A stretch of DNA of 64,000 nt from assembly GCF_005671395.1 (NCBI RefSeq), contig NZ_CP040428.1:4494185-4558184 (forward strand). Direction: 5' to 3'. The position numbers and the translations under genes were made by a program. Below, one piece after another: positions 33,665-42,691 of the stretch (positions are counted from its first letter, which is position 1; each line of letters opens with the position of its first letter). This stretch comes from Jejubacter calystegiae. GTDB taxonomy: Bacteria > Pseudomonadota > Gammaproteobacteria > Enterobacterales > Enterobacteriaceae. The notes beneath the pieces were generated by a model. It did not search any database, was not told the DNA's origin, and saw only the letters and a list, made by a program, of their open reading frames with translations.

Positions 33665-34633
33665 TTAAAATTCCGCACTCAGCCCAACGCTCCAGCCTTC
33701 TACCCCATCCCCGACAATGCCGGAACCGCGCAGGCTGACACCCTCGATCCCCGGAATTACCCCGTTATCCACCAGTTCAATACCTCCGCCGATCTCCACG
33801 AAGTAGTCAAAACCAATATCTCCCCGGGTGTCAGGCATATAAGTACCGGTAATAAAACCAATCCAGCGCAACGGTAGGCCAAACGGCGCGAGATCGGTCG
33901 GGCCATTCAGCTCGGTAGCCCCCGTTAATACATTAAATTCGTTGCGCTCTTCCAGCGACGAATCGCTGGCGCTGTAGATATCATCCACCAGGTAGTCATA
34001 GCGCAGGTTAGCGGTGAGCTTCACATCATTTTCCCAGCGATGGCGCTGCTCCAGCTCCAGCGCACCGCCGTATAGCATGCTACGCATTTTAAAATCGGCT
34101 ATAACGCCGCGCCCCGCACTATAAAGGGTATCTCCCAGAAATCCGGCGGAAGAGGCGTCGTTCGAAGTGTGCGAATAACCAACCAGCACCATCGGGCGTA
34201 AAATGGTATTGCTGGCGATATCAAACTCGGCCCCCACGCCGCCCAAAGCAGAGAGCGTTTTGGTATCCAGCCTCAGATAATCACTGTCGCCTAAATCCAG
34301 GTTCTGATCGCTTCTTACATAACCGAAGGTGCCTTCAATATAGGGCCGGAAACCATCAACGCCGATATCGAACGCGTAACTCGGTGCTAATTTCCATGAA
34401 TCAATATCCAGAGGATCGCTGGCGTTATGATCGGCGCGAAAATTTGCCGCGCTGATGCCCGGCGTAATGCTAATAATGGATAACTCCTGGTAGAGTCTGG
34501 CCAGATCGCCTGCGTTATCGCGCATCGAGTTGCGTATCGGCTCCAGCTCTATCGGCAGCGGCTCCGCCACAGCTATCCCATTCCCTGCCCATAACAGCAT
34601 ACCCGATAATATCAGAGAACGATTACCCATCAT
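33665..34633 (-). CDS. Solitary autotransporter-like outer-membrane beta-barrel protein
   Basis: The 322-residue product has a signal peptide (SLILSGMLLWAGNGIAVAE) and about twelve alternating amphipathic strands, and it ends with the outer-membrane insertion signal VGLSAEF. It has no passenger domain. It resembles the solitary autotransporter-type barrel family (Omp_AT-like), whose function is not known. It is a single-gene unit between the salmochelin cluster and shiA, and it may belong to the inserted DNA. A role in iron uptake cannot be claimed. Confidence 0.7.
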   Translation of the reverse strand: MMGNRSLILSGMLLWAGNGIAVAEPLPIELEPIRNSMRDNAGDLARLYQELSIISITPGISAANFRADHNASDPLDIDSWKLAPSYAFDIGVDGFRPYIEGTFGYVRSDQNLDLGDSDYLRLDTKTLSALGGVGAEFDIASNTILRPMVLVGYSHTSNDASSAGFLGDTLYSAGRGVIADFKMRSMLYGGALELEQRHRWENDVKLTANLRYDYLVDDIYSASDSSLEERNEFNVLTGATELNGPTDLAPFGLPLRWIGFITGTYMPDTRGDIGFDYFVEIGGGIELVDNGVIPGIEGVSLRGSGIVGDGVEGWSVGLSAEF

Positions 34634-34993
34634 CTTTATCCGCCATTATTTTATCGTCGCCTTCAGGGCTGAAGATCAATTACCCAGTGAAACCTAATCA
34701 TAATTCATTATTCCGTTTCTGCCTGTTTTATAACCACTAAAAAATAAGGTGCATCGCACCAGGATTTTCTGCCAGTAATGAACGCTTCCACACATTAATG
34801 ATGGGCTTAAGGCGGATTATCCCTCGCATTGCTCTTATTTTTACCTTTCCCCCAAATGAGGTTGATAAAATCGTTTTCTCGCGCCGTCCATCGCGGTAGT
34901 CTCACTGCTGCCATCATCAACGGTGGCGGCTGTAATGTGAGTGCCTCGCACCCGATACTAATAAAAAAAACCAAATCAACAGACAGGACAATT
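34634..34993. other. Intergenic region upstream of shiA
   Basis: About 360 bases separating the divergent barrel gene and shiA. An upstream frame extension of shiA (from 34829) overlaps it but lacks a good start. Promoters for both genes must be here; none stands out. Confidence 0.4.
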
Positions 34994-36313
34994 ATGGACT
35001 CCACGCTCATCTCCGCTTCCTCTGATAAGGAGACGCCTTCTATTCACCGCGCCCGTCGCGCCGCCTGGGGTAGCTTCGCTGGCGCCGTCGTAGACTGGTA
35101 TGACTTTCTGCTCTATGGCATTACCGCCGCACTGGTCTTTAACAGCGAATTTTTCCCGCAGATTGATCCCGCCATGGGCACCCTGGCGGCCTTCGCCACC
35201 TTTGGGGTCGGCTTTCTGTTTCGTCCGCTGGGCGGCGTTATCTTCGGCCACTTCGGTGACCGGCTGGGCCGTAAACGAATGCTGATGATGACCGTCTGGA
35301 TGATGGGCGCCGCCACTGCGCTTATCGGCATTCTGCCCTCTTTCGCCACCATCGGCTGGTGGGCGCCGGTGCTGCTGGTGACCCTGCGGGCTATCCAGGG
35401 CTTCGCGGTCGGTGGAGAATGGGGCGGCGCGGCGCTGCTGTCGGTAGAGAGCGCCCCCAGTAAAAAGAAAGCCTTCTACAGCAGCGGCGTGCAGGTGGGC
35501 TACGGCGTCGGCCTGCTGCTATCCACCGGTCTGGTCTCGCTTATCAGCCACCTGACTACCGACGCGCAGTTCCTGAGCTGGGGCTGGCGTATTCCGTTCC
35601 TGTTCAGCATTGTGCTGGTGCTGGCAGCGCTGTGGGTGCGTAACGGTATGGAAGAGTCCGCCGAATTTGAACAGCAGCGCCAGAACCAGATTCCCCGCGT
35701 TAAGCCGCGTCTGCCGGTTGTCGAAGCGCTGATTCGCCACCCCGGCGCCTTCCTGAAGATTATCGCGCTGCGGCTGTGCGAACTGCTGACCATGTATATC
35801 GTCACCGCCTTCGCATTGAACTATTCGACTCAGAATCTTGGGCTGCCGCGCGAACTGTTTCTGAATATCGGCCTGCTGGTGGGCGGCCTGAGCTGCCTGA
35901 CCATCCCCTGCTTCGCCTGGCTGGCAGACCGCTTTGGTCGCCGCCGGGTCTATATCTCTGGCGCGCTGGTGGGCACTGTCTGCGCTTTTCCGTTCTTTAT
36001 GGCGCTGGAGGCGCAGTCGCTATTCTGGATTGTCTTCTTCTCGATCATGCTGGCGAATGTCGCCCACGATATGGTGGTCTGCGTTCAGCAGCCAATGTTT
36101 ACGGAGATGTTCGGCGCCAGCTACCGCTATAGCGGCGCCGGGGTTGGCTATCAGGTGGCGAGCGTGGTCGGCGGCGGCTTTACGCCCTTTATCGCCGCGG
36201 CGCTGGTCACTTTTTCCGGCGGCGACTGGCACAGCGTGGCGATTTATCTGCTGGCAGGCTGCCTGCTTTCCGGCGCAACGGCGCTGCTGATGAAAGCGCC
36301 GGAGCAGCACTAA
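34994..36313 (+). CDS. shiA: ShiA, shikimate:H+ symporter
   Basis: The 439-residue MFS transporter has twelve membrane helices and the MFS sugar-porter motif GHFGDRLGRKRMLM, plus the second copy ADRFGRRRVYI. It closely matches E. coli ShiA over its length (438). It imports shikimate and dehydroshikimate. The start is the ATG at 34994 (MDSTLIS) with AGGAC upstream, as in E. coli. It precedes amn as in E. coli. Confidence 0.94.
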   Translation: MDSTLISASSDKETPSIHRARRAAWGSFAGAVVDWYDFLLYGITAALVFNSEFFPQIDPAMGTLAAFATFGVGFLFRPLGGVIFGHFGDRLGRKRMLMMTVWMMGAATALIGILPSFATIGWWAPVLLVTLRAIQGFAVGGEWGGAALLSVESAPSKKKAFYSSGVQVGYGVGLLLSTGLVSLISHLTTDAQFLSWGWRIPFLFSIVLVLAALWVRNGMEESAEFEQQRQNQIPRVKPRLPVVEALIRHPGAFLKIIALRLCELLTMYIVTAFALNYSTQNLGLPRELFLNIGLLVGGLSCLTIPCFAWLADRFGRRRVYISGALVGTVCAFPFFMALEAQSLFWIVFFSIMLANVAHDMVVCVQQPMFTEMFGASYRYSGAGVGYQVASVVGGGFTPFIAAALVTFSGGDWHSVAIYLLAGCLLSGATALLMKAPEQH

Positions 36314-36453
36314 CAATAAGCGGCGGAGACGGCTGGATCTCCGCCTGCGCCTTCCCTTTTCGCGCACCGAATTCATTCCGACGCCCCCTTCTGTTCTGGC
36401 GATGCTGTGACATACTATCGGCAATGCTTCCTGTACTACCGCAAGGAGAGACC

Positions 36454-37911
36454 ATGACCCAGGACAACGCAGCCAGCCTGACTCCCATCCAGGCGCTGGA
36501 TAAACTGGAACAGCTGTACCAGAACGCCGTAGCGGCCTTGCGCGATGCCATCGCCCGCTACACCGATACCGGCGAGCTGCCGTCCGAACAGGCGCGTCGC
36601 GCCGGACTTTTTGTCTATCCCGAACTGCGGGTAAGCTGGGACGGCGAGCCACGCAGCGCCCCGCGCAGCCGGGCCTGGGGGCGCTTCACCCACCCCGGCA
36701 GCTATGCCACCACCATCACCCAACCTCAGCTTTTTCGCGGCTATCTGGAAGAGCAGCTTACCCTGCTGCATAACGACTACGGCGCGCAGATTAGCATTGC
36801 CCCTTCGCAGCATGAGATTCCCTGGCCTTATGTGATCGACGGTGCCGAACTGGGGCTGGATCGTTCGATGAGCGCAGGCCTGGCGCGCCACTTCCCTAAT
36901 ACCGAACTGGCGCTGATTGGCGATGAGACGGCGGACGGTCTCTGGCACCCCACCGAACATTACCCGCTGTCGCACTTTGACGCCCGACGGGTCGACTTTT
37001 CGCTGGCGCGCCTGCGCCACTACACCGGCACGCCGCCGGAGCACTTCCAGCCGTTTGTGCTGTTTACCAACTACACCCGCTACGTGGATGAATTTATCAG
37101 CTGGGGCTGCGCGCAGATCCTCGATCCAAACAGCCCTTATGTCGCCCTCTCCTGCGCGGGCGGCAACTGGATCACCGCCGATACCGAAACGCCGGAGCAG
37201 GAGATCTCCGATCTGGCCTGGAAGAAGCATCAGATGCCCGCCTGGCACCTGGTCACCGCCGACGGTCAGGGAATTACATTGATCAATATCGGCGTCGGTC
37301 CTTCCAATGCTAAAACCATCTGCGATCACCTGGCAGTGCTGCGCCCGGACGCCTGGCTGATGATCGGCCACTGCGGCGGCCTGCGTGAAAGCCAGGCCAT
37401 TGGCGACTACGTGCTGGCCCACGCCTATCTGCGCGACGACCACGTGCTGGACGCGGTGCTGCCGCCGGATATCCCCATTCCCAGCATCGCCGAGGTACAG
37501 CGCGCCCTGTATGACGCCACCAAACAGGTTAGCGGCATGCCGGGCGAAGAGGTGAAACAGCGGCTACGCACCGGCACCGTGGTGACCACCGACGATCGCA
37601 ACTGGGAGCTGCGCTATTCAGCCTCGGCGCTACGCTTTAACCAGAGCCGCGCCGTGGCTATCGATATGGAAAGCGCCACTATCGCGGCCCAGGGTTATCG
37701 CTTCCGGGTGCCTTACGGTACGCTGCTGTGCGTTTCCGACAAGCCGTTGCACGGCGAAATTAAGCTACCGGGTCAGGCGAACCGCTTTTATGAGGGGGCT
37801 ATCTCGGAACATTTGCAGATCGGAATTCGCGCCATCGACCTGCTGCGGGCCGAAGGCGAACGCCTGCATTCCCGCAAGTTACGCACCTTTAACGAGCCGC
37901 CGTTCCGTTAG
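36454..37911 (+). CDS. amn: AMP nucleosidase
   Basis: The 485-residue cytosolic enzyme matches E. coli Amn (484). It has the N-terminal Amn domain and a C-terminal nucleoside-phosphorylase-like domain with GHCGGLRESQAIGDYVLA and AIDMESATIAAQGYRF. It hydrolyses AMP to adenine and ribose 5-phosphate, adjusting AMP levels. The ATG at 36454 has AAGGAGAG upstream. A terminator follows, then tRNA-Asn copy 3. Confidence 0.95.
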   Translation: MTQDNAASLTPIQALDKLEQLYQNAVAALRDAIARYTDTGELPSEQARRAGLFVYPELRVSWDGEPRSAPRSRAWGRFTHPGSYATTITQPQLFRGYLEEQLTLLHNDYGAQISIAPSQHEIPWPYVIDGAELGLDRSMSAGLARHFPNTELALIGDETADGLWHPTEHYPLSHFDARRVDFSLARLRHYTGTPPEHFQPFVLFTNYTRYVDEFISWGCAQILDPNSPYVALSCAGGNWITADTETPEQEISDLAWKKHQMPAWHLVTADGQGITLINIGVGPSNAKTICDHLAVLRPDAWLMIGHCGGLRESQAIGDYVLAHAYLRDDHVLDAVLPPDIPIPSIAEVQRALYDATKQVSGMPGEEVKQRLRTGTVVTTDDRNWELRYSASALRFNQSRAVAIDMESATIAAQGYRFRVPYGTLLCVSDKPLHGEIKLPGQANRFYEGAISEHLQIGIRAIDLLRAEGERLHSRKLRTFNEPPFR

Positions 37912-37938
37912 AAATACCGCGAAAAAAGGCCTTATTTC

Positions 37939-37976
37939 GCGCGTTTGCAGAAATTATCGGCAAACGCGCGCTTTTC
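37939..37976 (+). terminator. Terminator of amn
   Basis: The stem GCGCGTTTGC / GCAAACGCGC is followed by GCTTTTC. It lies 27 bases after the amn stop. Confidence 0.8.
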
Positions 37977-38036
37977 ATGAAAACAGGCTTTGACAAGCAC
38001 ATGACCCGCCGCTAATATGCGCCCCGTTACCCCAAT

Positions 38037-38112
38037 TCCTCCGTAGTTCAGTCGGTAGAACGGCGGACTGTTAATCCGTATGTCACTGGTTCGAGTCCAG
38101 TCGGAGGAGCCA
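38037..38112 (+). tRNA. asnW: tRNA-Asn (anticodon GTT), copy 3
   Basis: It has the same body as the other copies, with one compensated acceptor pair (TCCTCCG/CGGAGGA). The promoter is TTGACA, 17 bases, TAATAT. By its place after amn it matches asnW. The terminator after it (38121-38148) has a different stem, CCGCCCGCTTGCCGGGCGG. Confidence 0.96.
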
Positions 38113-38120
38113 GATTTAGA

Positions 38121-38148
38121 AAACCGCCCGCTTGCCGGGCGGTTTTTG
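38121..38148 (+). terminator. Terminator after tRNA-Asn copy 3
   Basis: AAACCGCCCG / CGGGCGGTTT with a short loop and a T run. Confidence 0.85.
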
Positions 38149-38262
38149 TTTCTCTTTCCTGCCTTATCCCAATTTTCGCAATACCTTCGTCAATCTTGTT
38201 ATTTCAACCCGCTGTTGCGCGTTTGCTATCCTGGCGCCACCTGCACAATCCGGAATAATAAG

Positions 38263-39198
38263 ATGAAAGGAATAACCGCACTTCTGCTAACGCTTGCGCT
38301 AAGCATACTGTCCCCCCCCGACAGCCAGGCGCAAACGGTCACCATCGGCTATCAGAAGGCCAATATTTTCGCACTGATGAAGTCACGCGGTAGCCTTGAA
38401 CAGGCGCTGGAGAAACCCGGGGTTCAGGTTCGCTGGGTGGAGTTTCCGGCCGGGCCGCAGATGTTGGAAGGATTAAACGTTGGCAGTATCGATCTTGCCG
38501 CTACCGGCGATGCACCGCCGGTGTTCGCCCAGGCTGCCAGAGCCGATCTGGTCTATCTGGGCCACTCGCCAGCCAGCCCGCAGACCGAAGCGATCGTCGT
38601 GCCGCCAGATTCAGCGATTCAGGGCGTGGCGGATCTGAAAGGCAAGCGGGTGGCGCTCAATAAAGGCTCCGACGTCAACTGGCTGCTATTGCGCGCGCTG
38701 GAGAAAGCGGGGCTCACCATTCGCGATATTACGCCGGTATGGCTCCCCCCGGCCGATGCCCGGGCCGCCTTCCAGCGCGGTGCAGTAGATGCCTGGGCCA
38801 TCTGGGATCCTTACCTGGCCGAAGTAGAGACGCGCCTCCAGGCCCGCCAGATAACCAGTGCCGAAGGGCTGGTTCCCCACTACACCTTCTATCTGGCCAG
38901 CCGTCGCTTTGCCGAAGGCTCGCCGCAGATTGCCAGACGGGTGCTGACCGAATTACAGGCGTTAAGTCAGTGGGCCAATACCCATCAGACCGAGGCGGCA
39001 CATATTCTGGGGGCATCCACCGGACTGCCGCCAGCCATCTGGCAAAAAGCGCTGGCGCGCATGCCCTTCGGCGCGGCCCCCATGACAGAGGAGATTTTTG
39101 ACCAGCAGCAGACGCTGGCGGACAGCTTTACCCGCAGCGGCCTGTTGCCGGTAAGCGTAAAAGTGCGCGACGCAGCCTGGTCGGCCGCGTCGCCATAA
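38263..39198 (+). CDS. Orphan SsuA/TauA-type substrate-binding protein
   Basis: The 311-residue product has a signal peptide ending near SQAQT, then the aliphatic-sulfonate/taurine binding-protein fold: VTIGYQKANIFALMKSRGSL, DLAATGDAPPVFAQA, LKGKRVALNKGSDVNWLLLR and VDAWAIWDPYLAEVE. These match SsuA. No permease or ATPase gene is next to it, so it must use a transporter encoded elsewhere. It lies between tRNA-Asn copy 3 and the convergent yeeO. Cbl-dependent control would make sense but no site is visible. Confidence 0.85.
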   Translation: MKGITALLLTLALSILSPPDSQAQTVTIGYQKANIFALMKSRGSLEQALEKPGVQVRWVEFPAGPQMLEGLNVGSIDLAATGDAPPVFAQAARADLVYLGHSPASPQTEAIVVPPDSAIQGVADLKGKRVALNKGSDVNWLLLRALEKAGLTIRDITPVWLPPADARAAFQRGAVDAWAIWDPYLAEVETRLQARQITSAEGLVPHYTFYLASRRFAEGSPQIARRVLTELQALSQWANTHQTEAAHILGASTGLPPAIWQKALARMPFGAAPMTEEIFDQQQTLADSFTRSGLLPVSVKVRDAAWSAASP

Positions 39199-39202
39199 TC
39201 AT

Positions 39203-40651
39203 TCACCCGCCTTCCCTGCGCGCCTCCTGCGTCCGTTCGGGGTGGCGCGGATACTTCCACAGCCAGCGGCCGCTTATCATACGCCAGTAGAAGAAGGCGG
39301 CGCGCACCGCCCAGTCCAGGAACATCCCCAGCCAGACCCCGACCACGCCCATACCAAGCTCAATGCCCAGGATGTAACCAGCAATCACCCGGCAGCCCCA
39401 CATACCCAGCATCGTCACCCACATGGTAAAACGGGCGTCGCGAGCCCCCTTAATGCCCGCAGGCAGCACCCAGGAGGCGGACCAGATCGGCATAAACAGC
39501 GCGTTAAGCCAGATCAAATGTTTCACCACCTCTTTCACTTCGGGATCGCGGGTATAGAATGCGGCCATCACCCCGGCAAAAGGCGCGCTCAGCCAGGCGA
39601 TGGCGGTAAGCCCAAGGGTGGCAAGCCAGAACACGTGACGTAGCTGACGTTCGGCCTGGGCGCGCTGTCCTTTACCCAGCCGCCGCCCCACGATGATGGT
39701 CGAAGCCGACCCCAGGGCGTTACCGGGCAGGTTAATCAGCCCGGCAATGGAGAAGGCGATAAAATTACCGGCAATCACGCTGGTGCCCATTCCGGCCACA
39801 AACATCTGAGTCAACAGCTTACCGCCGTTGAACAACACTGACTCCACGCTGGCGGGCAGGCCAATCGCCAGGACTTCCCATAAAATCCCCACGTTGAGTG
39901 GCCGGAAGTAACTGCGTAGCGACACCCGCAGCGATTTATAGCCCTTCATCAACACCCAGAGAATCCCCAGCGCACCGATGTAGCGCGAGATGGTCAATCC
40001 TAGTCCGGCACCGATAAAGCCCAGCCCCGGCCAGGAAAAAAGACCGTAAATCAGCACACTACTGATAATGATATTGAGGATATTCATGCCGCCGTTCACC
40101 AACAGCGGAATACGGGTATTGCCCGCCCCACGCAGCGCGCCGCTGCCGATAAGCGCAATAGCCGCCGCCGGATAGCTCCAGGCGGTCAGCTCCAGATAGG
40201 TCAGTGCCAGGGCTTTTACTTCCGCGCTGGCGGCACCGGCGATAATGTCGATAATCTGCTGGCCCACCACGTGAATCAGCAGCGCCAGCCCGATGGCGAT
40301 GAGCGTCATCAATACCAACGACTGGCGAGTCGCCGCCCGGGCCCGTTTCCCCTGGCGCTTACCCAGACTAAAGGCCACCACCACCGTGGTACCCAGATCC
40401 ACGGCGGCGAAGAAGGCCATAATCACCATATTAAAGCTGTCGGCAAGCCCGACGCCTGCCATCGCCTCTTTGCCGATCCAACTGACCAGGAAGGTGCTGA
40501 GCACCCCCATCAGCAGAACGCAGGTGTTTTCCAGAAAAATAGGCACCGCCAGCGGAGTAATCTCGCGCCAGAACAGCGTCTTGTAGCTTTTACGACGGGA
40601 ATACCAGGGAGTGCGCTCCACCGCCTGGCGCAATGCAGCATAGAGTCTCAA
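39203..40651 (-). CDS. yeeO: YeeO, MATE-family FMN/FAD exporter
   Basis: The 482-residue MATE transporter has twelve membrane helices and strong similarity to E. coli YeeO from RKSYKTLFWREITPLAVPIF onward, including TFLVSWIGKEAMAGVGLADS and GFIGAGLGLTISRYIGALGI. YeeO exports flavin nucleotides and peptides in E. coli. The start is uncertain: a TTG at 40651 with AGG upstream opens the frame, and no ATG is well placed. It sits between tRNA-Asn copies 3 and 4, as in E. coli (asnW-yeeO-asnU). Confidence 0.92.
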   Translation of the reverse strand: MRLYAALRQAVERTPWYSRRKSYKTLFWREITPLAVPIFLENTCVLLMGVLSTFLVSWIGKEAMAGVGLADSFNMVIMAFFAAVDLGTTVVVAFSLGKRQGKRARAATRQSLVLMTLIAIGLALLIHVVGQQIIDIIAGAASAEVKALALTYLELTAWSYPAAAIALIGSGALRGAGNTRIPLLVNGGMNILNIIISSVLIYGLFSWPGLGFIGAGLGLTISRYIGALGILWVLMKGYKSLRVSLRSYFRPLNVGILWEVLAIGLPASVESVLFNGGKLLTQMFVAGMGTSVIAGNFIAFSIAGLINLPGNALGSASTIIVGRRLGKGQRAQAERQLRHVFWLATLGLTAIAWLSAPFAGVMAAFYTRDPEVKEVVKHLIWLNALFMPIWSASWVLPAGIKGARDARFTMWVTMLGMWGCRVIAGYILGIELGMGVVGVWLGMFLDWAVRAAFFYWRMISGRWLWKYPRHPERTQEARREGG

Positions 40652-40842
40652 GGTGGACCTGCATCTGAAAGTTGAAACAACATTTCAATCATGAGCCACA
40701 ATCCCCTGCCCTGCAAAGGTTTTTTGATGAAAAATCGTTACGCTTTATGCCGGGATGTCGAACTTTTCAGCAAACGATGCAGCGGTAGCTTGCGGAGGTT
40801 TGACAAATTTTTTTTCGCCGCTATGATAAGCCTCCACACGAT

Positions 40843-40918
40843 TCCTCTGTAGTTCAGTCGGTAGAACGGCGGACTGTTAATCCGTATGTCACTGGTTCGA
40901 GTCCAGTCAGAGGAGCCA
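40843..40918 (+). tRNA. asnU: tRNA-Asn (anticodon GTT), copy 4
   Basis: Identical to copies 1 and 2. The promoter is TTGACA, 16 bases, TATGAT. By its position on the far side of yeeO it matches asnU. It is followed by the same terminator and the same HigA-like gene as copy 2, now decayed. Confidence 0.97.
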
Positions 40919-40926
40919 GATTTAAA

Positions 40927-40963
40927 GAAGCCCGCTTAAGGAAACTTAAGCGGGCTTCTTGCT
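40927..40963 (+). terminator. Terminator after tRNA-Asn copy 4
   Basis: The same long stem GAAGCCCGCTTAAG / CTTAAGCGGGCTTC as after copy 2, followed by a T-rich tract. Confidence 0.9.
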
Positions 40964-40985
40964 TTTTACGCTCTGGCTACAGCCT

Positions 40986-41287
40986 CTACAGTACAAATTC
41001 GTAGTGAGAACCATCCGCCCGTTCAACATCCAGGCGCAGTTTGCCCCCTGCCGCCTCGACGTAACGTTTGAGGGGGGAAGTTTCAGATCGCGGCCCGATT
41101 TTTCCACTCCTGCTACACCAGGCTGCCGGATGCCCAGCGCCCGGGCCATTTTGACCTGCGTTTACTGTACTTTCTCACGCAGCCCGCCAGGGTGGATGTT
41201 AAGCAGAATATCAGTGGCCATTACCTGAGCTTCGTCCACGACTTCCGGTTTTTCATCCGCTATAAGCTGTTCGAGCGTTCTGCCCAT
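40986..41287 (-). pseudogene. Decayed HigA-like antitoxin
   Basis: This region aligns base for base with the intact antitoxin gene at 23350-23652, but it has an in-frame stop (TAA near 41161, where the intact copy has a sense codon) and a frameshift after GRDLKLP. The toxin gene that should lie upstream is missing: a few bases after the ATG the sequence jumps to the far end of the module (GAAGACGCATTC at 41300). The module has therefore lost the toxin by deletion and then decayed. Confidence 0.85.
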
Positions 41288-41417
41288 CGCATCGCGAAAG
41301 CTGAAGACGCATTCAGGGATTTTTGCTGGTAACGACCAGAGGACAACATCCTCTCCCGCAGCATGGCGTGATAGTGTTAACATAAATGCCACCCGCACTC
41401 TGTCGAGCGATCTGACC

Positions 41418-41876
41418 ATGCATCACACCGCCCTGCGTAACGGGGCGCTATCAACCATAGCAGCCCTGCTTCTGACGGTTTCATTATCCGGATGCGTCTT
41501 TCATGACTATAACAGCCCGCATATCGAAGGCGTTATCCTCAACCAGGGGCAGCCTGTCGCCGACGTACCAGTGATATTAACCAATGTGGATAAACAGGTT
41601 CGCACCACCACTACCGATAGCCTGGGGCGCTTTACGCTGACGCCACCGGGAGAGTGGCATCTGTTGATTCCCATCGGCCCGCAGGACAGGCTGTCCCGGT
41701 GGGCCGTTATAATAGAGCAAGGTCAGAAAACGCTTACCGGATATACAGAGTCCCGCTTCGGCGGTGTATTCTCCGGATATTCAGGACGCGACCGTATTCG
41801 CTTAATTTGCGAGCTGTCACCGAAAAGCGATAACGCCTCTCCGACTGAGAAGGTTCCCCTATGCCAGCCGCACTGA
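41418..41876 (+). CDS. Outer-membrane-type lipoprotein with a carboxypeptidase-regulatory-like domain
   Basis: The 152-residue product has a lipoprotein signal (LLLTVSLSGC) and a mature beta-sandwich of the CarboxypepD_reg type (HIEGVILNQGQPVADVPVIL, TTTDSLGRFTLTPPG). The role is unknown. It lies between the decayed antitoxin module and a phosphopantetheinyl transferase on the same strand, about 55 bases apart. The two may be cargo of the tRNA-Asn locus. Confidence 0.7.
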   Translation: MHHTALRNGALSTIAALLLTVSLSGCVFHDYNSPHIEGVILNQGQPVADVPVILTNVDKQVRTTTTDSLGRFTLTPPGEWHLLIPIGPQDRLSRWAVIIEQGQKTLTGYTESRFGGVFSGYSGRDRIRLICELSPKSDNASPTEKVPLCQPH

Positions 41877-41930
41877 CGGGAGCAGCGAGCGCAACAGGAG
41901 TGACTGCCTCTTTTTTCTGGAAACCACGCC

Positions 41931-42650
41931 GTGCTGATTATTGATAAAGAGCGCTTTCACTCCCCCTTTCTGCCCCAAACCCGTTGCGGCCGGTTGGCCA
42001 GCCAACCTGAGGCGCTTTTCTGTGAGGCGACCTTCGATCGTGAACAGTATCAGGAGACGCTGTGGCAGCAACTGGCTGTCCCCTTTCCTGATTCGCTGGC
42101 CGGCGCCGTCACGAAACGGCGGGCCGAATACCTGGCCGGGCGCTGGTGCAGCCAGCAGCTACTGGACGCGGCAGATATTCACGGCCATGTATTACGGGCA
42201 GAGAATCGCGCGCCGCACTGGCCTGCGGGTGCCATGGGGGCCATCAGCCATTCCGGCGATCGGGCGCTGGCGCTGATGGTGGCCGACGCCATACCCTGGC
42301 GGGTGGGGGTCGATCTGGAACGCTTTGATGCCGAAGTGATGCGCAACTGCGGGTCGGAGATTATCAACGATACCGAGGTGATGCGGCTGGGCGCAGCCGG
42401 TTACGGCGATGAATGGGGCATACTGCTGGCCTTTTCCGCCAAAGAGAGCCTGTATAAGGCGCTATGGCCGGAAGTACGGCGCTATTTTGGCTTTCATGCC
42501 GCGGCCCTGGTCGCGGCCGACGAGGGAAGCTTTGTGCTGGAGCTCAGAGAGAGCCTGACGGCGGATTTAAAGGCGGGTCAGCGTTTTTACGGCGAATGGC
42601 GCTATGAAGCACCCTGGATCACCACGCTGGTTTGTCAGCCCGCGAAGTGA
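41931..42650 (+). CDS. EntD-like 4'-phosphopantetheinyl transferase
   Basis: The 239-residue product shows the Sfp/EntD-type motifs: AISHSGDRALAL, the metal-binding GVDLE at about residue 126, and FSAKESLYKALWP. It transfers phosphopantetheine to carrier domains of non-ribosomal peptide or polyketide synthases. The start is a GTG at 41931 with a weak ribosome site. No synthase lies in this window. It could serve the enterobactin synthase that the salmochelin genes require, or an unrelated pathway. Confidence 0.85.
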   Translation: MLIIDKERFHSPFLPQTRCGRLASQPEALFCEATFDREQYQETLWQQLAVPFPDSLAGAVTKRRAEYLAGRWCSQQLLDAADIHGHVLRAENRAPHWPAGAMGAISHSGDRALALMVADAIPWRVGVDLERFDAEVMRNCGSEIINDTEVMRLGAAGYGDEWGILLAFSAKESLYKALWPEVRRYFGFHAAALVAADEGSFVLELRESLTADLKAGQRFYGEWRYEAPWITTLVCQPAK

Positions 42651-42691
42651 CCGGCATCTCCCCGCCAGAGCGGGGAGAAAAAAGCTCAGAA

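Noticed and set aside
36436..37443. A 335-codon frame opposite amn
   Set aside because: An antisense shadow of amn; no ribosome site and no known family.
42655..42682. GC-rich stem-loop between the EntD-like gene and tmaR
   Set aside because: It is followed by an A run on the plus strand and preceded by a T run on the minus strand, so it does not fit a Rho-independent terminator in either direction.
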